A stretch of 10,323 nt of DNA from Nitrososphaeria archaeon (GCA_029775955.1 JARVJW010000165.1:1-10323), one strand, 5' to 3'. Shown: positions 1 to 7,700, counted from the first letter of the stretch. Program-made: numbers and translations. The notes: a model not told the origin generated them from the letters alone.

Positions 1-2
1 AC

Positions 3-176
3 GCAGACAAGGGGACACTGAGGTCGAGCGTTGTGATACGAAAGATGACATACGGGAACCAGTCTGATGAAGGAGCGAGGGCTCATGCCGTCCTGATGAG
101 CATCAAGGAGACGTGCAACCTGAGGAACTTCTACAACTAGGCCATGCAGTACCTGAGCCCAACTTCAAAACGGTAA
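3..176 (+). pseudogene. IS66-like transposase, C-terminal remnant
   Basis: Reading from base 3, the plus strand encodes about 57 residues ending at TAA 174-176. They include LRSSVVIRKMTYGNQSDEG, then ARAHAVLMSIKETCNLRNFYN, an in-frame TAG at 138-140, and AMQYLSPTSKR. The pattern of a hydrophobic strand, RK, G-S-EGAR, a helix with ETC, then an aromatic segment resembles the C-terminal end of IS66-type transposases. The rest of the gene lies before base 1. The in-frame TAG in an otherwise coherent reading suggests decay; one base change would restore a sense codon. It converges on the molybdo-hydroxylase large-subunit gene with only 13 bases between the two stop codons, so no complete element end fits between them. 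The family assignment is by eye and moderate; that it is a transposase tail is more likely than not. Confidence 0.5.
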
Positions 177-189
177 ACAGTTACAAAAA
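177..189 (-). terminator. Possible weak T-tract terminator after the operon
   Basis: Immediately after the TAA of the large-subunit gene the minus strand reads TTTTTG followed by mixed sequence. Archaeal termination often uses a short run of T without a hairpin, and I see no stem-loop. The run is short and the spacer is only 13 bases, so this is a weak call. Confidence 0.2.
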
Positions 190-2514
190 TTAATGTTTTA
201 AGGCTTTGTACACCTTCTCGGATGTCACTGGAAGGTCATTAACTGACCCCCCCGTTGCATTAAGTATAGCATTCCTTATTGCAGGAGCTGGAAGCACTAC
301 AGGTGGTTCTGCTATGACCTTTGCGCCATAGATGCCCATTGCTCCCTGCTTTTCCACTATAATAGGCGTCATTTTATCAGGTATGTCCATACTTGTGGGG
401 ATATAATAATCCTTTAAATTAGGGTTAATTACCTGCCCATTAATGTGAACAAGTTCTTCCATAATTCCATATCCAATGCCCTGCACACTACCGCCATAAA
501 TTTGCCCTATTACATTTTTAGGATTTATTGCCCTTCCGACATCAAATGCAACATGGTAGTTCAATATTTTAAACAGGCCAGTATCAATATCGACTTCTAC
601 TTCTGCAATAGCTGCTCCAAAAGTATACTGATTATAAGGAGAGCCGAGCCCAGTACTATCGTCCCATGAACACCTTGGTGCCATATAGTAACCGATTACA
701 TTGAGGTCAACGCTGGCATCATGAGCTTCCCTTGCTATTTCATCCCATGATACCATCTTTTCCGGATTGTCTTCTGAAAATGCATATCCATCAACAATCT
801 TAACTTTGGACAGAGGGCACTCTAGCAATTTTGAAGCGACAGCAATTGCCCTATCCCTCAGCTTTAATGCTGCATTTCTTGAAGCATTACCCCCAATTGC
901 AGTTACCCTTGAAGCAACTGTTGGACCGCTTTCCTTGTGCCTGTCAGTATCTGGCCTGTCAATAACAAAATATTCCACTGGTACCCCAAGCACTGAAGAG
1001 GCTATTTGAGCAAGACCTGATATAGCCCCCGTCCCATATTCTGTTAAACCAGTCCCCAAGTGCACTCTACCTTTCTTATCAACTGAAAGATGCACATATG
1101 CATAATCATTTCCCTCAGGCCCAAGTGCATTACCATGATGTAGCAAAGCTATTCCTATTCCCCTGCGTAGCTTTCCGCCTTGATTTGAATATTCACTAGC
1201 TTTTTTCCTGTAATCACTTGATTTCACCACTGCATCAACACATTCTGGAAGGCCGCAGCTATCATCCATGAGCTGTCCTGTGCTCGTGCGCTTCCCAGGC
1301 CTCAGCATGTTCATGAGCCTCAAGTCAAGTGGGTCCATATTTAATTTTCTAGCTATCTCATCCATCTGCGATTCAGCAGCAAAAATTGCCTGTGGAGCAC
1401 CAAAGCCCCTGAAGCTGCCAGCATACGTATCATTTGTGTAAACCTTGTACCCATCGTTTAACACATTTGGTATCTCATATGGTCCATTGGCATGAAACGT
1501 TGCCCTTACAATAACTAAAACGCCAAGCGATGCATAAGCTCCACCATTCAAATATATTTCAACTTTTGACGCGGTTAACGTGCCATCGCTCTTGACCCCT
1601 GTCCTGTGTTTTATTATTGATGGATGCCTCTTTGTGTGGGCTATCATTGATTCCCTCCTGCTCATGCTCATGAGCACTGGTTTTCCTGTTTTAAGCGCAC
1701 CAAGGGCTGCAATAGATGCCACATCCCCTGGTGTCTCATCAGATTTTGGCCCAAATGCTCCGCCAGTTACAGCCTGAATAACTTCCACATTTTCAAGCGG
1801 CCAGCCAAGGACTTTAGCCACCGAAGCTTGCGTGTTGTGAGGCGACTGCATTGAACCCATTATCAGTATCCTGCCATCACGAGGAATGGCAAATGCGGTC
1901 TCCGTTTCCATTGACACAGCATCCTGAAACTGCGTCCTGTATGTATTTTCAACTATAATGTCAGCATCATTGAAGCCTGCCTCAATATTTCCCTTTGCTA
2001 CCCTTATGTGTTTGGCAACGTTGCCGCCCTCATGTATCTTTGGAGCGTCTGCCCCCATTGCTTCTATTGGGTCAAATACTGGCTTTATTGGGTCATATTC
2101 AACTTTCACCAGCTCCCTAGCCTCCATTGCCCTGATCTCCTTTTCAGCAACAACAGCTGCTATTATGTCACCGGTTGACCTGACTTTTTCATGAGCAAAC
2201 AACGGCCTATCAGGCACTATTGCCGCAGATTCATTTATTCCAGGGACGTCCATATATGTAAGTATTAAATGAACACCTGGATGGGATGCTGCTGCGGAAA
2301 CGTTCAATGACCTTATCCACGCATGAGGATACTTTGATAGTACAAGCTTTGCATACAGCGTGTTCCTGGGAATCAAATCGTTTGTATAAATTGGGCTTCC
2401 AAGTACCTTTTCCAGATCATCAATTCTCTTCAGGCTCTTTCCTATGTAAAGCAGTTCACCGCGTTCAGCTTTTTTCTGCAAATCCGTTATATAACTTTCA
2501 ACAGAAACTGACAT
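190..2514 (-). CDS. Molybdenum hydroxylase large (Mo-binding) subunit, xanthine dehydrogenase/aldehyde oxidase family
   Basis: This is the catalytic subunit of a three-subunit molybdopterin hydroxylase that oxidises a C-H bond with water as oxygen donor; it should be cytoplasmic, as there is no signal peptide. At 774 residues it has the usual family length. The a/b hammerhead domain covers roughly residues 25-145 and the Mo-pterin domains follow. Visible motifs are MQSPHNTQ (Q223), GGAFGPKS (251-258), VRATFHANGPY with R337, YAGSFRGFGAPQ (364-375) and AKVIAEPP with E736, the position of the catalytic Glu. The SFRGFG loop lacks the Cys of form I CO dehydrogenase (AYxCSFR), so aerobic CO oxidation is unlikely. 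R337 lines up with bovine xanthine oxidoreductase R880, but the Glu802 position reads Ser258. Substrate is therefore open: an aldehyde (for example glyceraldehyde in archaeal sugar oxidation) or a heterocycle. ATG at 2514 has GGAGG 12 bases upstream. It is the last gene of the operon. Confidence 0.93.
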   Translation of the reverse strand: MSVSVESYITDLQKKAERGELLYIGKSLKRIDDLEKVLGSPIYTNDLIPRNTLYAKLVLSKYPHAWIRSLNVSAAASHPGVHLILTYMDVPGINESAAIVPDRPLFAHEKVRSTGDIIAAVVAEKEIRAMEARELVKVEYDPIKPVFDPIEAMGADAPKIHEGGNVAKHIRVAKGNIEAGFNDADIIVENTYRTQFQDAVSMETETAFAIPRDGRILIMGSMQSPHNTQASVAKVLGWPLENVEVIQAVTGGAFGPKSDETPGDVASIAALGALKTGKPVLMSMSRRESMIAHTKRHPSIIKHRTGVKSDGTLTASKVEIYLNGGAYASLGVLVIVRATFHANGPYEIPNVLNDGYKVYTNDTYAGSFRGFGAPQAIFAAESQMDEIARKLNMDPLDLRLMNMLRPGKRTSTGQLMDDSCGLPECVDAVVKSSDYRKKASEYSNQGGKLRRGIGIALLHHGNALGPEGNDYAYVHLSVDKKGRVHLGTGLTEYGTGAISGLAQIASSVLGVPVEYFVIDRPDTDRHKESGPTVASRVTAIGGNASRNAALKLRDRAIAVASKLLECPLSKVKIVDGYAFSEDNPEKMVSWDEIAREAHDASVDLNVIGYYMAPRCSWDDSTGLGSPYNQYTFGAAIAEVEVDIDTGLFKILNYHVAFDVGRAINPKNVIGQIYGGSVQGIGYGIMEELVHINGQVINPNLKDYYIPTSMDIPDKMTPIIVEKQGAMGIYGAKVIAEPPVVLPAPAIRNAILNATGGSVNDLPVTSEKVYKALKH

Positions 2515-2516
2515 TT

Positions 2517-2984
2517 TTACTCAGTTCCTCCTACATCATAAATTGAATCAATAATATCATAATAACCAGTGCACCTGCAAAGTGTGCCGCTTATTGCCAC
2601 CTTAACTTCTTCCTTGCTTGGCTTTTTAACCTTTTTTAATAGGTCATACCCCATAATTTCCATCGCAGGCGTGCAGAACCCACACTGCGCAGCATGATGA
2701 TCCCTGAAACTTGTCTCAATATTTTTCATAAGTGGGTCATTGTTGAGGCCCTCCAAAGTCACTATCTCTCTTCCCCTAGCCTGAAAGGCTGGAGTAATGC
2801 ATGAGAGGATTGGCTTACCATCCATTATTACGGTGCATAGCCCACAATCGCCAGTCCCGCAGCCCTCTTTGGGAGATTTTAATCCAAAGTCATCACGGAG
2901 AACATCAATAAGCCTATCCTCAGGCTCAACAAGTACCTCTCTTTCAGTTCCGTTAACTTTAACGCTAATCAAAATATTACTCAT
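2517..2984 (-). CDS. Molybdenum hydroxylase small (2Fe-2S) subunit
   Basis: This is the electron-transfer subunit carrying two [2Fe-2S] clusters that pass electrons from the Mo centre to FAD. The N-terminal plant-ferredoxin fold has EGCGTGDCGLCTV (C42, C47, C50) and C62. The C-terminal helical domain has QCGFCTPAM (C101, C104) and LCRCTGY (C136, C138). All eight cluster cysteines are therefore present. The length of 155 residues is normal for CoxS-type subunits. ATG at 2982-2984 directly follows the TAA of the FAD-subunit gene (2985-2987) and is preceded by a strong ribosome binding site. Its stop is two bases from the start of the large-subunit gene. The order FAD, Fe-S, Mo is the usual coxMSL-type order. 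Confidence 0.95.
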   Translation of the reverse strand: MSNILISVKVNGTEREVLVEPEDRLIDVLRDDFGLKSPKEGCGTGDCGLCTVIMDGKPILSCITPAFQARGREIVTLEGLNNDPLMKNIETSFRDHHAAQCGFCTPAMEIMGYDLLKKVKKPSKEEVKVAISGTLCRCTGYYDIIDSIYDVGGTE

Positions 2985-3851
2985 TTATACCCCCTCCCTA
3001 AATCTATTTAATAGCTTTTCAAGAATTGCCTGAGCTAGATGAATCCTGTAATCTGCTGAAGCCCTAAAATCAGAAGAAAGCTTGAGTTCCTCAGCTAATT
3101 TTTCCCTCGCACTCGATATGATATTACCATCGATTTCCTTTCCATTTAGAAAGCCCTCAGTTAACCTTGCTCTCCCAGGAACCTTCCCCGAGACCCTATT
3201 GAGGGCAATTCTGACATCATTAACCCTCCTTTGCTTTAGGCTCATAACTATCGCCATATTGATGAGATTTATTATTAATATATTCCTTCTGCCGATTTTT
3301 TCAAAACCAGATAAATAATCATCCCCTGGCTTGCTGAACTGAACTTCAACCATTATTTCATCATTCCTTCTATTAACTGATCTCTTCCCAATGACGAAAT
3401 TGTTCAGCTTTAGAGTTCTTTTGCCGTTGACGCTCTGCAGCACAACACTTGCATCAAGAGCCATAAGAAGTGGTATGAAATCCTCAGAACTTGTCGCTGA
3501 ACAAATGTTGCCCCCAATTGTAGCCCTGTTCCTTATCTGTGGGCCACCAAACTTGCTTACAACCTCATAAAATGCATTCAAACTGCCATTAAATACATTG
3601 CTGCTTCCAATTTCAGAAACAGTTGTCATGGCACCTATTCTGATTAAGTTGCTATCCACATTTATGTAGGAAAGCTCCTTATCAAGGGCAGAGATGTCCA
3701 AAATCTTTTCTACCTTTAGCCCTTCATCCCTTATCCTAGGCATCATATCAGTTCCGTTAGCTATTATTGTAGCATCCTTATTTTCTGATATTTCCTTTAA
3801 CGCACTTTTAAGCGATTCAGCCATTATTATTTGCAAATCTTCCACCCCCAA
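2985..3851 (-). CDS. Molybdenum hydroxylase medium (FAD-binding) subunit
   Basis: This subunit binds FAD and hands electrons from the Fe-S subunit to an acceptor. Counting from the earliest start (TTG at 3851), the first FAD loop is IIANGTDMMPR at 29-39, where most relatives have AGGT. The second is GGPQIRNRATIGGNICSAT at 102-120, followed by a SxxxDxxP-type segment and LLALDA-like LLMALDASV at 128-136. The C-terminal CoxM/CO-dehydrogenase flavoprotein domain follows to residue 288, a normal length. The start is uncertain: TTG 3851, GTG 3845 and ATG 3824 are all in frame. GTG gives VEDLQIIMAESLKSAL, which aligns best with the usual N-terminus; ATG has GGGGGTGG upstream but at a long distance. 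All three starts overlap the end of the MoaD-like gene, implying coupled translation. Confidence 0.9.
   Translation of the reverse strand: MGVEDLQIIMAESLKSALKEISENKDATIIANGTDMMPRIRDEGLKVEKILDISALDKELSYINVDSNLIRIGAMTTVSEIGSSNVFNGSLNAFYEVVSKFGGPQIRNRATIGGNICSATSSEDFIPLLMALDASVVLQSVNGKRTLKLNNFVIGKRSVNRRNDEIMVEVQFSKPGDDYLSGFEKIGRRNILIINLINMAIVMSLKQRRVNDVRIALNRVSGKVPGRARLTEGFLNGKEIDGNIISSAREKLAEELKLSSDFRASADYRIHLAQAILEKLLNRFREGV
2990..2998 (-). promoter_or_regulatory. Strong ribosome binding site for the 2Fe-2S subunit
   Basis: The minus strand reads GGGAGGGGG, five bases before the ATG at 2984. It lies inside the end of the FAD-subunit gene and fixes the small-subunit start. Confidence 0.7.
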
Positions 3852-4110
3852 CTGGTGGTATCAAAAGTACAATATCTGTATCATTCAATGGCAAGCTTGG
3901 GTTATCCCTATAGTTTATATGCTTATCGTTGACGTATACCAATAAATATTCTCTAGGTACACCTTTTTGATCGTAAATTGCCTCAAAAAATTCCTTCCCA
4001 AATTCTTGAGATAATGATTCTATCAATTCTTCTAGATTTAATGCATGGCGCTCGATTTCGCTTTTTCCTGCAATATTCATGAGCTCAAAGAAAAGCCTCA
4101 CTTTAACCAT
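3817..4110 (-). CDS. moaD: MoaD/ThiS-family sulfur carrier protein
   Basis: This is a 97-residue ubiquitin-like protein with MVKVRLFFELMNIAGKSEIE at the N-terminus, a central LEELIESLSQEFG helix, YLLVYVNDKHI and DTDIVLLIPPVGGG. The MVKVR-F... and LLIPPVGGG ends are characteristic of MoaD, the small subunit of molybdopterin synthase, which carries a thiocarboxylate on its terminal glycine. Its place directly before the molybdenum hydroxylase subunits supports a role in making the Mo cofactor. Oddly, the GGG (residues 88-90) is followed by RFANNNG before the stop, whereas MoaD proteins normally end at GG. ATG 4108-4110 overlaps the hisI fusion gene by 13 bases, and the 3' end overlaps the FAD-subunit start region. 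A tungsten-cofactor or protein-modifier (SAMP-like) role is possible. Confidence 0.82.
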   Translation of the reverse strand: MVKVRLFFELMNIAGKSEIERHALNLEELIESLSQEFGKEFFEAIYDQKGVPREYLLVYVNDKHINYRDNPSLPLNDTDIVLLIPPVGGGRFANNNG

Positions 4111-5063
4111 CTTGATTCCCCTGGAAACTCAAACTTCACGGTAAGTTTTTCTTCACTATCAAAGTTCAGAACTACTGGAGATTTGACGCGTATGCCATAT
4201 TTATCTAAGATCAGCTTTCTACCACCGTACATGTCCTTGCTCATGGAACATGATATATCAGCTACATCAATGTTGCTTTTTATAAAATAGCCCATTAACG
4301 AATCAATAGTGCCGCCTGTAGATATGGCATCATCTATCAGCAACACCCTGTCACCTGAGGCCACTCCGTAAATGTAATATTGCCCTACTTCGTAACCTGA
4401 AGCATAATCAACTTTGCCTTCAGGGTCGCTGCCAAAGTTCCTTTTTCTGACAATTGCAAGAGGTTTCCCCTTTCTTTCAGATACAAGTGTAGCTATTGGT
4501 ATCCCAAATGATTCGGGCACTACAACTTTATCAATATCCATTGGTGTCATCTCATCAATAACATTTGCAAGCCATGCCATCACCTGAGGTGAGGGAGGAG
4601 GATAGTTCTCAGTTATTGGATTAAGTATGTACTTGTACTCATCTTTTGTATTATCCCTGACCCATTTTTTAGATATTATAGGGGCTTTTATATAATAGTC
4701 CCTTATTTCTTGTAAAATTTCATCATAACGCTCTGATCCAGAAATGTTTCTGTAAAAGCACGACCTGTTGCCAGTATGGCATGCAGGGCCCTTGCTTTCA
4801 ACCAAATATATTATGCTATCTTCGTCACAATCTATCAAAACCTTTCTGACCTTCTGCACATTGCCTGATGTTTCACCTTTCAACCAGAGCTTCTTCCTTG
4901 ACCTGCTCCAGAAATGTGCGAGGCCAGTTTTCAATGTTAAATCAATGGCTTCTTTGTCAGCATATGCCTGCATCAGTACTTTATAGTTGTTATAATCCTG
5001 CACTATTACCGGAACAAGGCCACGTTCATCAAACCTTATCTTATCAACTGTAAGTTCAGTCAT
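4098..5063 (-). CDS. hisI: Fused phosphoribosyl-AMP cyclohydrolase (HisI) and archaeal purine-type phosphoribosyltransferase
   Basis: Residues about 10-105 are HisI, which opens the adenine ring of phosphoribosyl-AMP in histidine synthesis. HFWSRSRKKLW (50-60), KGETSGN, DCDED (78-82) and GPACHTGNRSCF (92-103) supply the expected Asp and Cys metal ligands. Residues about 125-321 form a second domain, not HisE. It has YKYILNPITENYPP, a VVVPESFGIPIATLVS strand-loop, PLAIVRKRNF and the PRPP-binding loop VLLIDDAISTGGT (240-252), a type I phosphoribosyltransferase signature. The arrangement matches archaeal hypoxanthine/guanine (HptA/Apt-like) enzymes over nearly their full length. HisE has no such motif and is absent. 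ATG 5061-5063 overlaps the hisF stop as ATGA. A likely reason for the fusion is use of PRPP or purine bases near AICAR release; the base used cannot be read from sequence. Confidence 0.93.
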   Translation of the reverse strand: MTELTVDKIRFDERGLVPVIVQDYNNYKVLMQAYADKEAIDLTLKTGLAHFWSRSRKKLWLKGETSGNVQKVRKVLIDCDEDSIIYLVESKGPACHTGNRSCFYRNISGSERYDEILQEIRDYYIKAPIISKKWVRDNTKDEYKYILNPITENYPPPSPQVMAWLANVIDEMTPMDIDKVVVPESFGIPIATLVSERKGKPLAIVRKRNFGSDPEGKVDYASGYEVGQYYIYGVASGDRVLLIDDAISTGGTIDSLMGYFIKSNIDVADISCSMSKDMYGGRKLILDKYGIRVKSPVVLNFDSEEKLTVKFEFPGESRWLK

Positions 5064-5818
5064 ATCCTTATTGGCACGCCCCTTTCCTTTAAGTATTCTT
5101 TAACTTTTCCAATACTATATTTATTAAAGTGAAAAATGGAGGCTGCAAGTGCTGCGTCTGCAAGTCCTTCCGTTAAGACACGGTAAATGTGATCAGGAGA
5201 ACCTCCCCCTCCGCTGGCTATTACTGGTACAGCCAAAGATTTCGAAACTTTTGAGGTAAGCGCAATATCATATCCCTCCTCAGTGCCGTCCATGTCTATT
5301 GATGTCAACAATATTTCCCCGGCACCAAGCTCTGTTGCCCTTATAGCCCACTCAATGACATCAAGCCCTGTTGCCTTGTGCCCGCCTTCAATGTAAACCT
5401 CATAATTTTCATTTTTAACTTTTCTTGCATCAATTGATACAACGACACTTTGAGCGCCATAAACTTCTGCCAGAGATGTTATCATTTCAGGATTTTTAAC
5501 TGCTGCAGTGTTAACTGAGACTTTGTCGGCGCCGTTCCATAAAACCGCTCTTGCATCATCCAGGTTCCTTACTCCACCACCAACGGTGAACGGTATGTCA
5601 AGAACTCCGGCAATACGTTTAACCAGCTCAACCATTGTTTTGCGGCCCTGCACGGTGGCACTTATATCTAGCAGTACCAGTTCGTCTGCCCCCTGGTCTC
5701 TGTAGTTCATCGCAAGCTCTAGGGGATCTCCGGCAACTATAAGGTCATTGAACATCCTGCCCTTAACTACCTTTCCGCCATCAATGTCAAGGCAAGGAAT
5801 TATCCTCTTTGCTAACAT
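5060..5818 (-). CDS. hisF: Imidazole glycerol phosphate synthase, cyclase subunit
   Basis: HisF is a TIM barrel that takes ammonia from HisH and converts PRFAR to imidazole glycerol phosphate and AICAR. It is 252 residues, the standard length. It starts MLAKRIIPCLDIDGGKVVKG with catalytic D11, and has a second catalytic Asp at D130 (VVVSIDARKV). Phosphate-binding segments are TVGGGVRN, LLTSIDMDGTEEGYD and VIASGGGGSPDH. ATG at 5816-5818 has GGTGA six bases upstream. It is separated from hisA by 52 bases, the largest gap inside the run of genes, and overlaps the next gene by ATGA. Confidence 0.97.
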   Translation of the reverse strand: MLAKRIIPCLDIDGGKVVKGRMFNDLIVAGDPLELAMNYRDQGADELVLLDISATVQGRKTMVELVKRIAGVLDIPFTVGGGVRNLDDARAVLWNGADKVSVNTAAVKNPEMITSLAEVYGAQSVVVSIDARKVKNENYEVYIEGGHKATGLDVIEWAIRATELGAGEILLTSIDMDGTEEGYDIALTSKVSKSLAVPVIASGGGGSPDHIYRVLTEGLADAALAASIFHFNKYSIGKVKEYLKERGVPIRI

Positions 5819-5824
5819 TTAATT

Positions 5825-5829
5825 TCACC
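5825..5829 (-). promoter_or_regulatory. Ribosome binding site for hisF
   Basis: GGTGA on the minus strand, six bases before the hisF ATG, lies in the 52-base gap after hisA. This gap means hisF starts with its own site rather than by coupling to hisA. I see no hairpin or TATA-like box in the gap. Confidence 0.6.
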
Positions 5830-5870
5830 ATCCTGGTTAAATGGCAAACATGAAGGTTTCATTTACAATA

Positions 5871-6545
5871 TCACCACAAGACATTCTTGAATATACGTTC
5901 ATATGCATCAGAACCCACAATGCACCCAGCGAACCCCATTTTATAAACTGTTTCAACATCTTCAAGGCGCAGCCCACCTGACAATATTATATATTTTCTA
6001 AGAAGCTCAGGAATAAGCCCAACTTTCCATTTATTTAACCCCTGTCTAGTGCCATCCCTATCTATAAATGTGATTTCAAATTTGTCAAATCCATTGCTTA
6101 TGAAATCATTAATTGCATGCAGAAAATTTACCCGTATGTTCCTTTGCCAGCCAAATATTGCAACGTTGTCACTGTTCACATCAATGCTTATGGCTATAGG
6201 AACACCCTTTAGTTTTAAAAGCGAGGATTTATCAGTAAATGCCATGGTTCCAATTGCAACTCTGCTGGCCCCAATTGCAATTAGGTCCATTACTTGGTCA
6301 GCATCCCTGATACCCCCTGAAACTTCCTTAAATCCATCTAGATTTAATAGCTCCCTTATTAAATTGTAATTGTTTCCTCTGCCTAATGCAGCATCAAGGT
6401 CAACAATGTGTAACCCATAACCTCGGCTGACCCAATATTTTGCAACTGTGAGTGGGTCATCCGAATAAATTTTTGGGTTTTCTGGATTTCCCTTCAACAA
6501 CCTTACCACTTTACCATTCATTATGTCAACGGATATGAGCAACAA
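5871..6545 (-). CDS. hisA: ProFAR isomerase (1-(5-phosphoribosyl)-5-[(5-phosphoribosylamino)methylideneamino]imidazole-4-carboxamide isomerase)
   Basis: HisA opens the ribose of ProFAR to give PRFAR, the substrate of HisF/HisH. The protein is a TIM barrel with the N-terminal strand LLISVDIMNGKVVRL (catalytic D7), HIVDLDAALG, SGGIRD (77-81), AISIDVNS (D122, second catalytic Asp), FIDRDGTRQG and ILSGGLRLEDV. At 224 residues it is somewhat shorter than the usual 235-245. The start is a TTG at 6543-6545, with a second TTG next to it; no ATG or GTG is available at the right place. It begins one base after the hisH stop codon, so translation is probably coupled to hisH. The segment VDIMNG replaces the common IDLxxG, a minor divergence. 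Confidence 0.94.
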   Translation of the reverse strand: MLLISVDIMNGKVVRLLKGNPENPKIYSDDPLTVAKYWVSRGYGLHIVDLDAALGRGNNYNLIRELLNLDGFKEVSGGIRDADQVMDLIAIGASRVAIGTMAFTDKSSLLKLKGVPIAISIDVNSDNVAIFGWQRNIRVNFLHAINDFISNGFDKFEITFIDRDGTRQGLNKWKVGLIPELLRKYIILSGGLRLEDVETVYKMGFAGCIVGSDAYERIFKNVLW

Positions 6546-6546
6546 T

Positions 6547-7140
6547 TTATTTCTTCACTGTATTTATTATGTTTCTTAGCAACAATTGCCCTGGAATGCC
6601 TGATTTTTCAGGGTGAAATTGTACCCCTATCAAGTTACCCTTCTGCACCATAGCTGGCATTTTTTCACCATAATCTACTAGTGCCTTAATGCCATCTCCA
6701 AAATATTCTGGGAAATATGAATGAGCATAATAGAAATATTCAACATTTTTAAGGCCATCCCACAAATCGGAATTTTCAATTAACCTGGTTTCGCTCCATC
6801 CCATATGTGGGACTTTGCCTGATCTTATACGCTTTACCTGCCCTGCAAGAAGTCCTAATCCTCTTCCAGGTCCTTCCTCACTGGATTCAAACATGAGGTG
6901 CAGACCCAGGCATATGCCAACAAAAGTTCCCCCATTGTTAATAAAATCAATTACACTTTCCCTTATATGTTCAATGCTGGAAGCTGCCTGCCCAAAACTC
7001 CCCACACCTGGCATAACAAGTAAATCCAGCTCATAGGGAATATTACTTTCCACCATTTTAACACTGCCCCCAATCCTCTCAAATGCTGCTTTCAGGCTAA
7101 ACAGGTTGCTTGCCCCATAATCAATTATGCCAATTATCAT
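6547..7140 (-). CDS. hisH: Imidazole glycerol phosphate synthase, glutamine amidotransferase subunit
   Basis: HisH hydrolyses glutamine and channels ammonia into HisF. It is a 197-residue class I amidotransferase with all expected marks: IIDYGASNLFS at the N-terminus, the oxyanion strand PGVGSFG (44-50), the nucleophile in GICLGLHLMF (C77), VPHMGW, YYAHSYF and VQFHPEKSG (H176, E178). The VPHMGW motif and the HPEKSG ending separate HisH from other amidotransferases. Its ATG (7138-7140) overlaps the hisB stop as ATGA. A second, unlike class I amidotransferase opens this operon at 8698-9237. Confidence 0.97.
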   Translation of the reverse strand: MIIGIIDYGASNLFSLKAAFERIGGSVKMVESNIPYELDLLVMPGVGSFGQAASSIEHIRESVIDFINNGGTFVGICLGLHLMFESSEEGPGRGLGLLAGQVKRIRSGKVPHMGWSETRLIENSDLWDGLKNVEYFYYAHSYFPEYFGDGIKALVDYGEKMPAMVQKGNLIGVQFHPEKSGIPGQLLLRNIINTVKK

Positions 7141-7700
7141 AGAGAACCCTTTGTGCTCCTGACTACACCAGCTTCTCTTTCAAGTGCCATCCCTAGGCTC
7201 ATTCCAATTGCCTTCGATGAAGCTTCTATATAGTGATGAGGGTCAGTGCCATAGAAGATGTTTATATGTAGATTAAATTGCCCACTGAATGTCATCGATC
7301 TGAAAAAGTGCTCAAATAGCTTTGTAGATATACCATCAATTGTATCATTTGGAAAATTGCCCACATAATAAGGCCTTCTGACAAGGTCTATCGCAACTAG
7401 CACAAGAGAATCGTCCATAGGGACTATGGAGCTGCCAAACCTGTTAATGCCAGCTCTATCACCCAAAACTTTATTCATAGCTTCACCAACAGTTATGCCA
7501 ACATCCTCTATTATATGGTGAACAAGGTCTCCCTTTGCGGTAAGCATAATTTCAAATGGAGAATAGAAGAACATGGTTTTAACAATGTGATCAAAAATTG
7601 GTACTGTAGTCTGTACTGTTGTTACAAAAGACCCCTTATCATAAATCCTGAGCGATATATCAGTCTCTTTAGTTGCCCTAGAATATTCAAATTTTGTCAA
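7137..7700 (-). CDS. hisB: Imidazoleglycerol-phosphate dehydratase
   Basis: This is the Mn-dependent dehydratase that converts imidazole glycerol phosphate to imidazole acetol phosphate. It is a monofunctional form of 187 residues, without the phosphatase domain found in enterobacterial HisB. Motifs are RATKETDISL, FDH (36-38), GDLVHHIIEDVGI with H61, H62 and E65, GINRFG, PMDDSL (94-99), FNLHI and DPHHYIEASSKA with H155, H156 and E159. The region usually written TGIGFFDHML...RHG is diverged here (TTVPIFDHIV...YSP), so one generally conserved His is absent. The start is TTG at 7698-7700, supported by GGAGG nine bases upstream inside the end of hisG; the two genes overlap by 14 bases. Confidence 0.95.
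   Translation of the reverse strand: MTKFEYSRATKETDISLRIYDKGSFVTTVQTTVPIFDHIVKTMFFYSPFEIMLTAKGDLVHHIIEDVGITVGEAMNKVLGDRAGINRFGSSIVPMDDSLVLVAIDLVRRPYYVGNFPNDTIDGISTKLFEHFFRSMTFSGQFNLHINIFYGTDPHHYIEASSKAIGMSLGMALEREAGVVRSTKGSL

Noticed and set aside
190..2514. Annotation of the large subunit as aerobic CO dehydrogenase
   Set aside because: The form I loop AYxCSFR is absent; the position reads YAGSFRGFGAPQ, so only the wider xanthine dehydrogenase/aldehyde oxidase family is supported.
5819..5870. Small gene, RNA or promoter in the gap between hisA and hisF
   Set aside because: Only 52 bases; beyond the GGTGA ribosome binding site I see no TATA box, hairpin or coding frame.
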